NCBI GenBank assembly: GCA_964404895.1
Contig: CAYOLV010000002.1
Span: forward strand, 661,616-725,615
Direction: 5' to 3'
DNA from: JBGSUZ01 sp964404895
GTDB taxonomy: Bacteria > Bacillota > Clostridia > Peptostreptococcales > Acidaminobacteraceae
DNA length: 64,000 nt
The notes under the pieces are model-generated. The model saw only the letters and a list, made by a program, of their open reading frames with translations. It searched no databases and was not told where the DNA came from. Shown in pieces: positions 25,887 through 35,686 of the stretch. Positions within the stretch are counted from its first letter, which is position 1, and each line of letters begins with the position of its first letter. The translations under genes were made by a program, and so were the position numbers.

Positions 25887-27770
25887 CTACTGTTGTGAAA
25901 ATAAATTGAAAATAAAGGATTTATCCTCTGTTGTGAACATTTGATTCAAGAGCGTATCATCTTCAATGGCTTCTGCAATGTTTGATAAGAGTTGAATATG
26001 CTCATTTCCCTTTCCTGCAATGCCTATCACTATATTGGCCACATTGCCATCGCCAAAATCTATGCCCTCAGGATACTGAATAACTACTAATCCTGAAGCG
26101 ATGACACATTCCTTAACTTCATTTTCGCCATGAGGAATAGCAACCCCATTACCGATAAAAGTCGTAAATTTTTCTTCTCTTGAAAGCATGCCCTGAATAT
26201 AGGCAGGCTCCACATAACCACTGCTACAAAGTAATTCTCCCGCGTAACGAATGGCCGCCTCTTTTGAGACAGAAGGCATGTTTAAGTGAATATTATCAAT
26301 GGTAAGAATTGCATTCGGAAGACTCATTTCAATATTTCCTTTCTCATGTATACAGTATTTTTTAATATTCTCTATAAGGGCTTCGTATTGAGGCTTATAA
26401 AGAAAATCCATTACCCCAATATGAATGGCATTTGGTGCAGAGTGGATCGCTCGGGTTTTTAAAGCTTCAATGGTGATCACCAAATCTGCATCTGCAGGCA
26501 AATCGTCTATAGGCGCATTTTCCACCCTCATATTTACCTTTGCCTCTTCTAGCATTTTACTGACCAAAGCAGCTCCCATGGCACTCGAACCCATTCCCGT
26601 GTCACAGGCAAAAACGATTTTAGAAATGTTTTCCCAATTTTCCATCTTAGACAAATCCCTTTCCAATCCTTTTTCCTTAGGCATTTCCTGCTCTTTGTCT
26701 AGCCCTTCTCTTATCTTCTTTTCTTCCTCTGCATCGCTCTCAGGGCTAGTCTCTAATCTCGATAAAATCAGATGAGCGATGATAAAAGTCACCACTACAG
26801 ATACCAATATGGCCGCCAATACTGAAAGTATATCGGACCTTGGACTCATTGCTAAAATGGCAAACAAGCTGCCTGGGGACGGTGTTGCGACTAATCCGAT
26901 GGAGAGAAGGTTCATCATTAAAACACCGCTCATGCCCCCAATGGTGACGGCAATAAATAGAGCTGGGCTTGCCAGTACATAAGGAAAATAAATTTCATGA
27001 ATTCCCCCAAAGAGATGAATCACAATGGCACCAGGTACAGTTTCCTTTACAGATTTATTACTATGAAAGTAAGTTGCCAACAAGATCCCTAGCCCAGGTC
27101 CTGGGTTAGTTTCCAATAGGAAAAATACAGATTTTCCAATTTCAGAAGCTTGTTGAACCCCTAAATTACCCAAAATGCCGTGGTTGATGGCATTGTTTAA
27201 AAACAATATTTTCCCAGGCTCAATTAACAGAGATGCAAGGAACAGTAAATTGTGCTGTATTAAATAGTAGACGCCTTTTTCCATGAATAAGCTGAGTGTT
27301 TCTACAAGAGGACCTACCAACTTAAAGCCTAATATGGCTATAAAAAATCCAAGTATCCCTGCTGCAAAATTGGACGTCAGCATTTCGAAGCCCATCGGCA
27401 CACGATTTTTAAGTTTGGAGTCAATTTTAGTAATTAACCAACCACTTAAAGGTCCTACAATCATTGCTCCTAAAAACATAGGAACATCGCTCCCGCTGAT
27501 GACCCCCATCACTGCAATACTGCCGACCAGACCGCCTCTTACATTTCCAATCATTCGGCCACCTGTATAGGCAATCAGCATAGGCAACATATATTTAATC
27601 ATGGGTTCAATCATTTGACTCAGTTCTGGGTTAGGCCACCAACCATTTTGATCAAAAATAGCTGTAATTAGACCCCATGCAATAAACGCTCCCATATTGG
27701 GCATAACCATTTTACTTAGAAACCTGCCAAAGCGTTGAACTCGATCTTTATGAGATATATTTTTATGCAT
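25887..27770 (-). CDS. PTS mannitol-type EIICBA (three-domain permease)
   Basis: 627-residue enzyme II with EIIC membrane domain (about 1-345), EIIB (about 385-470) and EIIA (about 485-627), the order of E. coli MtlA. The EIIB phospho-cysteine is in ACDTGMGSSAMGA (about residue 388) and the EIIA phospho-histidine in AIPHGENEV (about 545). The charged linker EEEKKIREGLDKEQEMPKEK precedes EIIB. It imports and phosphorylates mannitol or another hexitol. Because the second permease of the locus (EIICB at 30186) has no EIIA, this EIIA may serve both. It begins 9 bp after mtlR. Confidence 0.93.
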   Translation of the reverse strand: MHKNISHKDRVQRFGRFLSKMVMPNMGAFIAWGLITAIFDQNGWWPNPELSQMIEPMIKYMLPMLIAYTGGRMIGNVRGGLVGSIAVMGVISGSDVPMFLGAMIVGPLSGWLITKIDSKLKNRVPMGFEMLTSNFAAGILGFFIAILGFKLVGPLVETLSLFMEKGVYYLIQHNLLFLASLLIEPGKILFLNNAINHGILGNLGVQQASEIGKSVFFLLETNPGPGLGILLATYFHSNKSVKETVPGAIVIHLFGGIHEIYFPYVLASPALFIAVTIGGMSGVLMMNLLSIGLVATPSPGSLFAILAMSPRSDILSVLAAILVSVVVTFIIAHLILSRLETSPESDAEEEKKIREGLDKEQEMPKEKGLERDLSKMENWENISKIVFACDTGMGSSAMGAALVSKMLEEAKVNMRVENAPIDDLPADADLVITIEALKTRAIHSAPNAIHIGVMDFLYKPQYEALIENIKKYCIHEKGNIEMSLPNAILTIDNIHLNMPSVSKEAAIRYAGELLCSSGYVEPAYIQGMLSREEKFTTFIGNGVAIPHGENEVKECVIASGLVVIQYPEGIDFGDGNVANIVIGIAGKGNEHIQLLSNIAEAIEDDTLLNQMFTTEDKSFIFNLFSQQ

Positions 27771-27779
27771 ATTGGCCTC

Positions 27780-29912
27780 CTAAGCTCTTATTTGGTTTTC
27801 AAACCAAAAGTTTAGCTTACTGTTGATGAGTGCCTTCAACTGACTTTCCAAATCAGTTTTTAAAGCACTGACGAACTGAGAGTCTTCAACGATGGCTTTG
27901 CTCAAGTAACTCATAATTTCTAAGTGGTATTTATCTGCATTTTTCGGCAGCAGCATTAAAAGACATAGGTCAATTTTTTCTGTGCCCGAAGGATTGACCA
28001 AAGTCGCCATTTCGTAAAAATCTGATTGTTCCATTTTCAAAACGGCAAAGGTCAAGTGATGAATGACTTCCGATTTGGCGTGGAGCAGTTTTACCCCTTC
28101 GCTTCTCAGAACCGTTACCCCAAGCTTTTCCCGTTCCCATAACTGGTTGCACAAGAGACTTCGATCCTCTTCTTTCAGGACAAAGCTTTCAGAAATCCAC
28201 CAAATTAATTCTTCTGTGGTTTTAATGGCTGGTACTGAGAGTACTTTGAACCCCTCTACCAGTTCCAATATGCCAGACGACAACACATTGATTTTTTTTA
28301 GCCTATCACTGTTTGTCATTTCGAATTTTTCTTCCACCTTGAAGGGTTTCATTTCTTGGCTAAGTAGGGCTAACACTTGTTTGATTCTCTCTATATCGCC
28401 TTCCATTAGTAAAGGATTCACTATAATCGAAGGGTAATCTGTGGTTTCCAAAGGAATGGTAGAAATCAAACAATCAATATTATAGTTGTTTAGACTCCCT
28501 GCCAAGACATCTTCTTTAGAGAATTGCCCAACCAATTCAATTTTGGGAATCAACTTAGTCAACCGAGAGGCCAGCAAGCTGGATGTGCCGATGCCACTTG
28601 AACAAACTACACCAACTCTGGCAATTTTATCGCTTTGCTGGTTTTTTCTAAAACGCTCAATTGCTGCGCCAAAATGCATGGCTAAAAACCCGACTTCTTC
28701 CTCTGGCACTTGAATTTCATATTTACCGACCAAGAGGGATGCTGTTTGCTGAGTCATTGCATAGATTTCAGGGTACATTTCCTTTATCTTTTCAAGAAGA
28801 GGATTCCGAATATCTAGACCCATTTTCATACGAGTCAAAGCTGGTCTTAAATGACTTGCCAACCCAATTAGCAACTTCTCATCGTCTTTGAAGTCGTAGC
28901 CGCTTAAGGCTTTGAAAGCCTTAATCATTTTGGCTGTGGTTCGACTCAATTCAAAATTAGAGATAATAAAGTCATGCTGTTCACTCATAGCACTGGATTT
29001 TAATTTTGAACCTTTGAGATGCATGGTGATATAGCCGATCTCATCGTCTGGCACCTGAATGTCAAACATTTTAGCAATACTTTTAGCAATTCCCCCTGCC
29101 GTTTCAAACTGCGGGTCTTGTCTCAGGCTGTCCAAAACAACACTATTCATAAAAATGCTTTCACCACGTTTAATACGTTGAACAGCAATGGCCAAGTGAA
29201 TCATCAAACCCATGAACGCCCCTTCTGCTAAACGCTTTTCAAGAAAGGTTTCATAATCCTTTAAAATTAAACTGACCTTTAATAAAATGTCCTTATCAAT
29301 TAGTCCCAGCATTTTTGCAGGCATTGGATTTTCAGTTTCATTGAGCACTTGGAAAAAGTCGTTTTGTATGAGCTGAACCAAATCTTCATGTTCGTAAGTT
29401 TGATATAAAAAATCCACAATAGCTTTTCTAAAACTGTTTTCACCACCTAGAACGTAAACTCCATAGCCAGGTTTTCTCACCAGTTCTAATTTTCGCTGGT
29501 GAAACCAATCTTCAATTTTATCCATGTCATTAGAAATGGTTGCCTCAGAAACTTTTAGTAAGTCTGCAAAATAGAACAACTTTTTAGGTTCTCTACTTTT
29601 TAAGAGTTCAATCAACAGCAGATTTTGTCTGGATTCTTGAGAGAACACTTGCTCCACCTGATATTGGATCCCCCTTCTAAACTGATCCTTTTGTTCGGGC
29701 GTCGCATTTACCTTAATGCCTACACGAGTCTTTTTAAGAATCTCAATATCATTTTCTTTCAAGATTTCTTCAACAGCTTCTAACTCTCTAAAGATGGTTC
29801 TTTTGCTGATTTTTAGATGATCTGCTATATTCAAAACGGTTATGAAATCGCTCTGTTTGAATAAAATTTCAATAATTTCAATGGCTCTAGTGGTATATTG
29901 CACTCTTTTCAT
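27780..29912 (-). CDS. mtlR: MtlR-type PTS-regulated transcriptional activator
   Basis: 710-residue BglG/LevR-like activator. Two N-terminal helix-turn-helix regions (ADHLKISKRTIFRELEAV and LLKVSEATISNDMDKI) are followed by PRD1 (histidine in IGYITMHLKG), PRD2 (histidine in VGFLAMHFGAAIERF), an EIIB-like domain (cysteine in VGVVCSSGIGTSSLLASRL) and a C-terminal EIIA-like domain (histidine in VKLLHAKSEVIHHL). All phosphorylation sites known for MtlR are therefore present, so activity should depend on HPr and the hexitol EII. Its leader contains a 16-bp perfect palindrome just before the ribosome binding site and a MtlR-like operator further up. Confidence 0.94.
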   Translation of the reverse strand: MKRVQYTTRAIEIIEILFKQSDFITVLNIADHLKISKRTIFRELEAVEEILKENDIEILKKTRVGIKVNATPEQKDQFRRGIQYQVEQVFSQESRQNLLLIELLKSREPKKLFYFADLLKVSEATISNDMDKIEDWFHQRKLELVRKPGYGVYVLGGENSFRKAIVDFLYQTYEHEDLVQLIQNDFFQVLNETENPMPAKMLGLIDKDILLKVSLILKDYETFLEKRLAEGAFMGLMIHLAIAVQRIKRGESIFMNSVVLDSLRQDPQFETAGGIAKSIAKMFDIQVPDDEIGYITMHLKGSKLKSSAMSEQHDFIISNFELSRTTAKMIKAFKALSGYDFKDDEKLLIGLASHLRPALTRMKMGLDIRNPLLEKIKEMYPEIYAMTQQTASLLVGKYEIQVPEEEVGFLAMHFGAAIERFRKNQQSDKIARVGVVCSSGIGTSSLLASRLTKLIPKIELVGQFSKEDVLAGSLNNYNIDCLISTIPLETTDYPSIIVNPLLMEGDIERIKQVLALLSQEMKPFKVEEKFEMTNSDRLKKINVLSSGILELVEGFKVLSVPAIKTTEELIWWISESFVLKEEDRSLLCNQLWEREKLGVTVLRSEGVKLLHAKSEVIHHLTFAVLKMEQSDFYEMATLVNPSGTEKIDLCLLMLLPKNADKYHLEIMSYLSKAIVEDSQFVSALKTDLESQLKALINSKLNFWFENQIRA

Positions 29913-29921
29913 CTCCCTAAA

Positions 29922-29937
29922 TGACCGAATTCGGTCA
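29922..29937. promoter_or_regulatory. Perfect 16-bp palindrome in the mtlR leader
   Basis: TGACCGAATTCGGTCA is fully self-complementary and ends 9 bases before the mtlR start codon, directly beside the AGGGAG ribosome binding site. It could be an operator or a small mRNA hairpin; the regulator is not known. Confidence 0.5.
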
Positions 29938-30010
29938 AATCACTTAAATGACCTGTTGGACATTTCTCAATTAGCGACATTTTTAATTATCTGACAATAT
30001 GCCTATAACT

Positions 30011-30040
30011 ATTATATGCCCTAAATGGATGAAAAGATTC
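30011..30040 (-). promoter_or_regulatory. Probable activator-dependent promoter of mtlR
   Basis: TATAAT (minus strand, 30011-30016) has no good -35 box (GAATCT at the 18-base position). The operator-like site at 30056-30079 ends 39 bases upstream of the -10, matching the mtlA promoter geometry, which fits an activator-driven promoter. Confidence 0.55.
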
Positions 30041-30055
30041 TAAAACATATGCTGT

Positions 30056-30079
30056 TTTGTCACAATAAATTAGTGCCAT
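30056..30079 (-). promoter_or_regulatory. Putative MtlR operator upstream of mtlR
   Basis: Minus-strand 24-base element ATGGCACT-N8-GTGACAAA, an imperfect dyad. The same 24-base layout recurs at 31700-31723 in front of mtlA with the first 8 bases identical and the last 8 matching at 6 positions. TGGCAC/GTGNCA arms resemble boxes I recall for MtlR in Bacillus relatives. Confidence 0.65.
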
Positions 30080-30101
30080 TTATAAATAAGTCTTGAAATT
30101 A

Positions 30102-30134
30102 AATAGACAGCGAAGTTAATCTCCACTGTCTATT
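30102..30134 (-). terminator. Weak terminator after the EIICB gene
   Basis: Stem AATAGACAG/CTGTCTATT (30102-30110 with 30126-30134). On the minus strand the following bases are only moderately T-rich (TAATTTC), so read-through into mtlR is likely. Confidence 0.45.
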
Positions 30135-30185
30135 GATCTGAATGCTTTTGTCTATTGATTTTATGCCTCTAGCTCGGCTACAAAT

Positions 30186-31601
30186 TTACGCTTTAAGCCT
30201 AACGACTAGTTCATCATAAACTGGGTTGCCAACAAAGTTAGTAATTGTAATTATTTCAGCCTTAAAATGTCTAACTCGTTCCACCAAACTTTCATGAGTG
30301 ATGATAATATCTGCATCGTTAGGGATTGCATCAATTGCAGCATTGGTGACTTCAATTGATAGCCCTGCAGCGTGAATCTTTTTCTTTAATGTAGATGCGC
30401 CCATAGCACTAGAACCCATGCCTGCATCACACGCCACAACAATTTTTTTAACCGATGCCATAGAAATCGCGCTAGCTTGGTCTTTACCTGTTGTCATTGT
30501 ACCCTTAATATCTTTAACGGCAGCTTTTGCATTTTCTAAATCTCCAAGACCTTCAATTTCTTTGCTTGTCTTAAGGAAGAATGAAGCGACGGCAAAAGAT
30601 GCACCTGTTGAAGTCAATACCCCTGCAAGTACTGGAAGCAGTCCGCCCTTTGGTGCCATAGCCATTAAAGCAAAGATTGAACCTGGGGATGGTGTTGCCA
30701 CTAAACCTGCATCTAGAATATTGAAAGTCAATACCCCCGTCATTCCCCCTGCAATAACTGCAAGAATAAGGATGGGTTTCATTAATACATACGGGAAGTA
30801 GATTTCGTGAATACCACCTAAGAAGTGAATGATAATAGCGCCTGGTGCTGATTCCTTAATCATACCTTTAGAGAATACCCAATAAGCTAAAAGGATGCCA
30901 AGACCTGGTCCTGGGTTAGTTTCTAGCAAGAAGAATATAGATTTTCCAGTCTCCGTTGCTTGCTGAATCCCAAGAGGGCTAAGAACACCGTGGTTAATCG
31001 CATTATTTAGGAATAAAATTTTTCCTGGTTCAATAAAGAGGGATGCAAAAGGCAAGAGGTTCGCATTGACAATAGCCTCTACGCCTGTTTTTAAAACGTT
31101 ATTAAGCGCTAATACGGTAGGCCCAATTGCAAAGAAACCTACTAGAGAAACCATAGCCCCTAATATACCAGCCGAGAAGTTTGAAACTAACATTTCGAAA
31201 CCTGATGGTACTTTGCCGTCTACGATCTGGTCAAATTTCTTGATCACATATCCGCCGAGAGGACCCATAATCATAGCCCCAATGAACATCGGAATATCTA
31301 CGCCAACAATAACACCCATTGCTGCAACTGCCCCTACAACACCCCCACGAGTGTCTGCGACCAATTTACCCCCTGTGTAAGCTATCAAAATAGGTAATAA
31401 GTAAATAATCATTGGCCCTACTAAAGTCGCCAATTTTTCATTTGGTGCCCATCCTGTTGGAATAAATAATGCCGTAATAAGACCCCACGCAATAAAAGCA
31501 CCAATATTCGGCATTACCATACCGCTTAAGAAACGACCGAATTTTTGAACTCTCGCTTGAGCTTTTGAATTTGCTCCCAATTTTAAATTTGAGTTTTCCA
31601 T
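30186..31601 (-). CDS. mtlA: PTS mannitol-type EIICB permease
   Basis: 471-residue enzyme II with EIIC (about 1-345) and EIIB (about 385-470) but no EIIA domain. The EIIC part has GRFLSGMVMPNIGAFIAWG and FGAMIMGPLGGYVIKKF-like segments, and the loop with GGIHEIYFPYVLMKP that carries the conserved GIHE motif. The phospho-cysteine is in VVACDAGMGSSAMGAS near residue 391. It must take phosphate from an EIIA supplied in trans, most simply from the EIICBA protein encoded after mtlR. It is the first gene of the locus, with a well-defined promoter and upstream operator. Confidence 0.94.
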   Translation of the reverse strand: MENSNLKLGANSKAQARVQKFGRFLSGMVMPNIGAFIAWGLITALFIPTGWAPNEKLATLVGPMIIYLLPILIAYTGGKLVADTRGGVVGAVAAMGVIVGVDIPMFIGAMIMGPLGGYVIKKFDQIVDGKVPSGFEMLVSNFSAGILGAMVSLVGFFAIGPTVLALNNVLKTGVEAIVNANLLPFASLFIEPGKILFLNNAINHGVLSPLGIQQATETGKSIFFLLETNPGPGLGILLAYWVFSKGMIKESAPGAIIIHFLGGIHEIYFPYVLMKPILILAVIAGGMTGVLTFNILDAGLVATPSPGSIFALMAMAPKGGLLPVLAGVLTSTGASFAVASFFLKTSKEIEGLGDLENAKAAVKDIKGTMTTGKDQASAISMASVKKIVVACDAGMGSSAMGASTLKKKIHAAGLSIEVTNAAIDAIPNDADIIITHESLVERVRHFKAEIITITNFVGNPVYDELVVRLKA

Positions 31602-31653
31602 TGTTCTCCCCCTAGAGACTTTTTAAGTACGCGTCATGACCGCCTATACCTGC

Positions 31654-31683
31654 ATTATAGGATTCAATCTTTAATAAAGGCAA
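31654..31683 (-). promoter_or_regulatory. Promoter of the mtlA-type EIICB gene
   Basis: Minus strand TTGCCT (31678-31683), 18-base spacer, TATAAT (31654-31659). Transcription would begin near 31647, about 46 bases before the start codon. Confidence 0.7.
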
Positions 31684-31699
31684 AGGAAAGACAATGGAA

Positions 31700-31723
31700 T
31701 TTGGCAACGTTCATGAGTGCCAT
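31700..31723 (-). promoter_or_regulatory. Putative MtlR operator upstream of mtlA
   Basis: Minus-strand 24-base element ATGGCACT-N8-TTGCCAAA ending 16 bases before the -35 box, a suitable place for an activator. It pairs with the site at 30056-30079. The TGGCA/TGCCA arms form an inverted repeat. Confidence 0.65.
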
Positions 31724-31775
31724 GTCTGAAAAATCAGTTTTTTCAAGACCTTCACTGTGATGAAAGCGCAAAAAG

Positions 31776-31822
31776 AAAACCCCTAGAGTCGTTTAATCCT
31801 AAACTTTTCTAGAGGTTTTCTT
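31776..31822 (-). terminator. Terminator of the hrcA-grpE-dnaK-dnaJ operon
   Basis: Stem AAAACCCCTAGA/TCTAGAGGTTTT (31776-31787 with 31808-31819); on the minus strand it is followed by TTTTCTTTTTG. It separates dnaJ from the PTS locus. Confidence 0.85.
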
Positions 31823-31851
31823 TATTATTTTATTGGAGTAACCTTAAATTT

Positions 31852-32985
31852 TTAGTTAAAAGCATCTTTGATTTTGCTGAAGATATTCTTGCCTTCAACA
31901 TCTTCACCCATGGATTTCGCAAAAGCTTTTAAGGCTTCCTTTTGCTTGTCATTGAGTTTTGAAGGAATGATTACATTAACGCGAACGTATTGGTCCCCTC
32001 TGCCATAACCATTCAAGTTCTGAATGCCCTTGCCTTTAAGTCTGAAGGTTTTGCCACTTGGCGTCCCCTCAGGAATCTTATAGCTCACCTTACCATCTAA
32101 GGTTGGCACTGTCACTTCATCGCCTAAAACCGCTTGGCTGTAGCTGATGTCTATGTCACAGAAGACGTCATTGCCATCTCTTTTAAAGATTTCATGAGAA
32201 AGGACTTTGATGACTACGCCAACGTCCCCTCTAGGGCCGCCTTTTGTGCCTAAATCTCCTTCTGCTCTAAGGGTCAGTTGATTACCCGTAGAGACGCCGC
32301 CTGGAATTTTAACTTCCATTTTGCGTTTTTTCTTGATTCTGCCTTTGCCCTTACAAGTGTTGCATGGCTTTTCGATTTTCTTCCCTGTACCGTTACAAGC
32401 GTCACAAGCGCGAACGCTGACCGACTCCCCAAAGAGAGTTCTTTGAGAAAATCTGACTTCACCAGTGCCATTACATGCTGTACACGTATGAACTGCTGAA
32501 TCTTTTTCTGCACCTGTACCGTCACAAGTTGGACAGTCTTCGGTTCTATAGTATTCAATTTCTTTCGTTGCGCCAAAAGCTGCTTCTTCGAAAGTCATTG
32601 TAATATCGACACGAATATCGGCGCCTTTTTGAGGACCATTTCTTCGCGTTTGCGAAGAACGGAACCCGCCGCCAAAACCACCACCAAACATTTCGTTGAT
32701 AATGTCTTCAAAACCGCCAAAGCCACCTTCAAAACCGCCACCGTAGCCGCCGCCATTTTGATTGACACCCGCATGACCAAACTGGTCATAGAGGTTGCGT
32801 TTTTCTGAGTCACTGAGGACTTCATAAGCTTCATTGATCTCTTTAAAACTTGCCTCTGCTTCAGGGTTATCTGGGTTTTTATCTGGGTGATACTTCATGG
32901 CAAGTTTACGATATGCTTTTTTCAGCTCATCATCGTTAGCACCTTTACCAACACCAAGTACCTCGTAGTAATCTCTTTTATCCAA
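31852..32985 (-). CDS. dnaJ: Chaperone DnaJ
   Basis: Hsp40 co-chaperone that delivers substrates to DnaK and stimulates its ATPase. The J-domain includes the HPD tripeptide in KYHPDKNPDNP, then a Gly/Phe-rich region (GGGYGGGFEGGFGGFE), four zinc-binding repeats (CPTCDGTG, CTACNGTG, CDACNGTG, CNTCKGKG) and the C-terminal substrate-binding domain. Length 377 residues. A promoter lies in the gap after dnaK (33082-33110), so dnaJ may be expressed separately as well as by read-through. Confidence 0.98.
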   Translation of the reverse strand: MDKRDYYEVLGVGKGANDDELKKAYRKLAMKYHPDKNPDNPEAEASFKEINEAYEVLSDSEKRNLYDQFGHAGVNQNGGGYGGGFEGGFGGFEDIINEMFGGGFGGGFRSSQTRRNGPQKGADIRVDITMTFEEAAFGATKEIEYYRTEDCPTCDGTGAEKDSAVHTCTACNGTGEVRFSQRTLFGESVSVRACDACNGTGKKIEKPCNTCKGKGRIKKKRKMEVKIPGGVSTGNQLTLRAEGDLGTKGGPRGDVGVVIKVLSHEIFKRDGNDVFCDIDISYSQAVLGDEVTVPTLDGKVSYKIPEGTPSGKTFRLKGKGIQNLNGYGRGDQYVRVNVIIPSKLNDKQKEALKAFAKSMGEDVEGKNIFSKIKDAFN

Positions 32986-33066
32986 AAGCCTTACCGCCTT
33001 TCCTATGCTAAAGTCTTTTTAAGTTGACTGTTTTATTCTTACACCTATTGGCTGCTTTTCTAATCA

Positions 33067-33096
33067 CAAGACGCCTATAAAATTATAGGCGTCTTG
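33067..33096. repeat. Thirty-base palindrome between dnaK and dnaJ
   Basis: CAAGACGCCTATAA, two central bases, then TTATAGGCGTCTTG: a 14-bp perfect inverted repeat. It is not followed by a T-run on either strand, so it does not look like a terminator; the -10 box of the dnaJ promoter lies inside it. Confidence 0.8.
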
Positions 33097-33110
33097 AACT
33101 CATTAGTCAA
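33082..33110 (-). promoter_or_regulatory. Internal promoter for dnaJ
   Basis: Minus strand TTGACT (33105-33110) and TATAAT (33082-33087), 17-base spacer, about 100 bases before the dnaJ start. The -10 is within the 30-base palindrome, so a protein bound to the palindrome, or cruciform formation, would affect it. Confidence 0.65.
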
Positions 33111-33182
33111 CCATTCTCCGGCTGGCGCCGATTTTTCTTCGGCTTTCGTCGGTTTTTTCTTAGGTGTTTCTTAGAATAAAGC

Positions 33183-34994
<1,812 letters not shown>

Positions 34995-35065
34995 TTTAGT
35001 TTCCTCCTATTTGATATGTTTTTCATTTGTTTACGATTTATGATTTATTCTTATGAAACTTCTGT

Positions 35066-35674
35066 TTAGTTTGAAACTTTGACCATAGCTGGTCGGATGA
35101 CTTTTTCATGGAGCGTGTAGCCTTTTTGAAAGACTTCGAGGACCGTATTGCCCTCTACACCCTCCCGATCTTCTGTCATGACCGCGTGATGGTGTTCTGG
35201 GTTAAATGCGTAGCCTTCAGCTTCAATCTCTTTAACGCCGTAACGTTCAAGAATATCGTCGAAATTCTTTTTAATCATTTCAATACCACTGATAACTCCT
35301 GCAATTTCTTCGTTTTCTCTGTCGATGGCACTGATGGCTCTCTCAAAGTTATCGTTGACGCCAATTAAATCTTTCATGATTTTTTCATTAGCATACTTGA
35401 TTAAATCTTGTTTTTCTTTCTCTACGCGTTTGCGGTAGTTTTGATATTCTGCCACCGTTCTAAGCAAAGCTTCATTTTTTTGATTTAGCGCTTCTTTCAA
35501 ACTTTCAGCATCCTCTTGACCGCCTACTGCTTTTGTTTCCTCTTCTTTTAGGGCTTCGCCAAGTTCTATACCTTCAGCAACTTCTTGCTCAATAGTATTC
35601 TCTTCAATGGTTGCCTCAATGTTCTCGTCATTGAGATTGCCCTCTTTTTTTAACTCTTCCACTTTATACACCAT
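35066..35674 (-). CDS. grpE: Nucleotide exchange factor GrpE
   Basis: Exchange factor for DnaK. An acidic, disordered N-terminus (about 1-60, rich in E) is followed by the long dimerising helix (about 60-115, QKNEALLRTVAEYQNYRKRVEKEK) and the beta-rich C-terminal head ending in GYTLHEKVIRPAMVKV, the family signature. The ATG at 35674 has only a weak ribosome binding site (AGG just ahead), so the exact start is uncertain. It lies 12 bp after hrcA. Confidence 0.95.
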   Translation of the reverse strand: MVYKVEELKKEGNLNDENIEATIEENTIEQEVAEGIELGEALKEEETKAVGGQEDAESLKEALNQKNEALLRTVAEYQNYRKRVEKEKQDLIKYANEKIMKDLIGVNDNFERAISAIDRENEEIAGVISGIEMIKKNFDDILERYGVKEIEAEGYAFNPEHHHAVMTEDREGVEGNTVLEVFQKGYTLHEKVIRPAMVKVSN

Positions 35675-35686
35675 CCTATTTTATAT

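Noticed and set aside
30102..30134. Riboswitch or T-box in the mtlR upstream region
   Set aside because: Only a simple hairpin is visible; no T-box motif or known riboswitch core was found here or in any other leader.
31759..31773. cre-like sequence upstream of mtlA (TGAAAGCGCAAAAA)
   Set aside because: Two mismatches to the consensus, including the conserved C near the 3' end, so too weak to list as a feature.
33121..33160. Second terminator after dnaK
   Set aside because: Only short imperfect CCGA/TCGG pairings without a U-tract.
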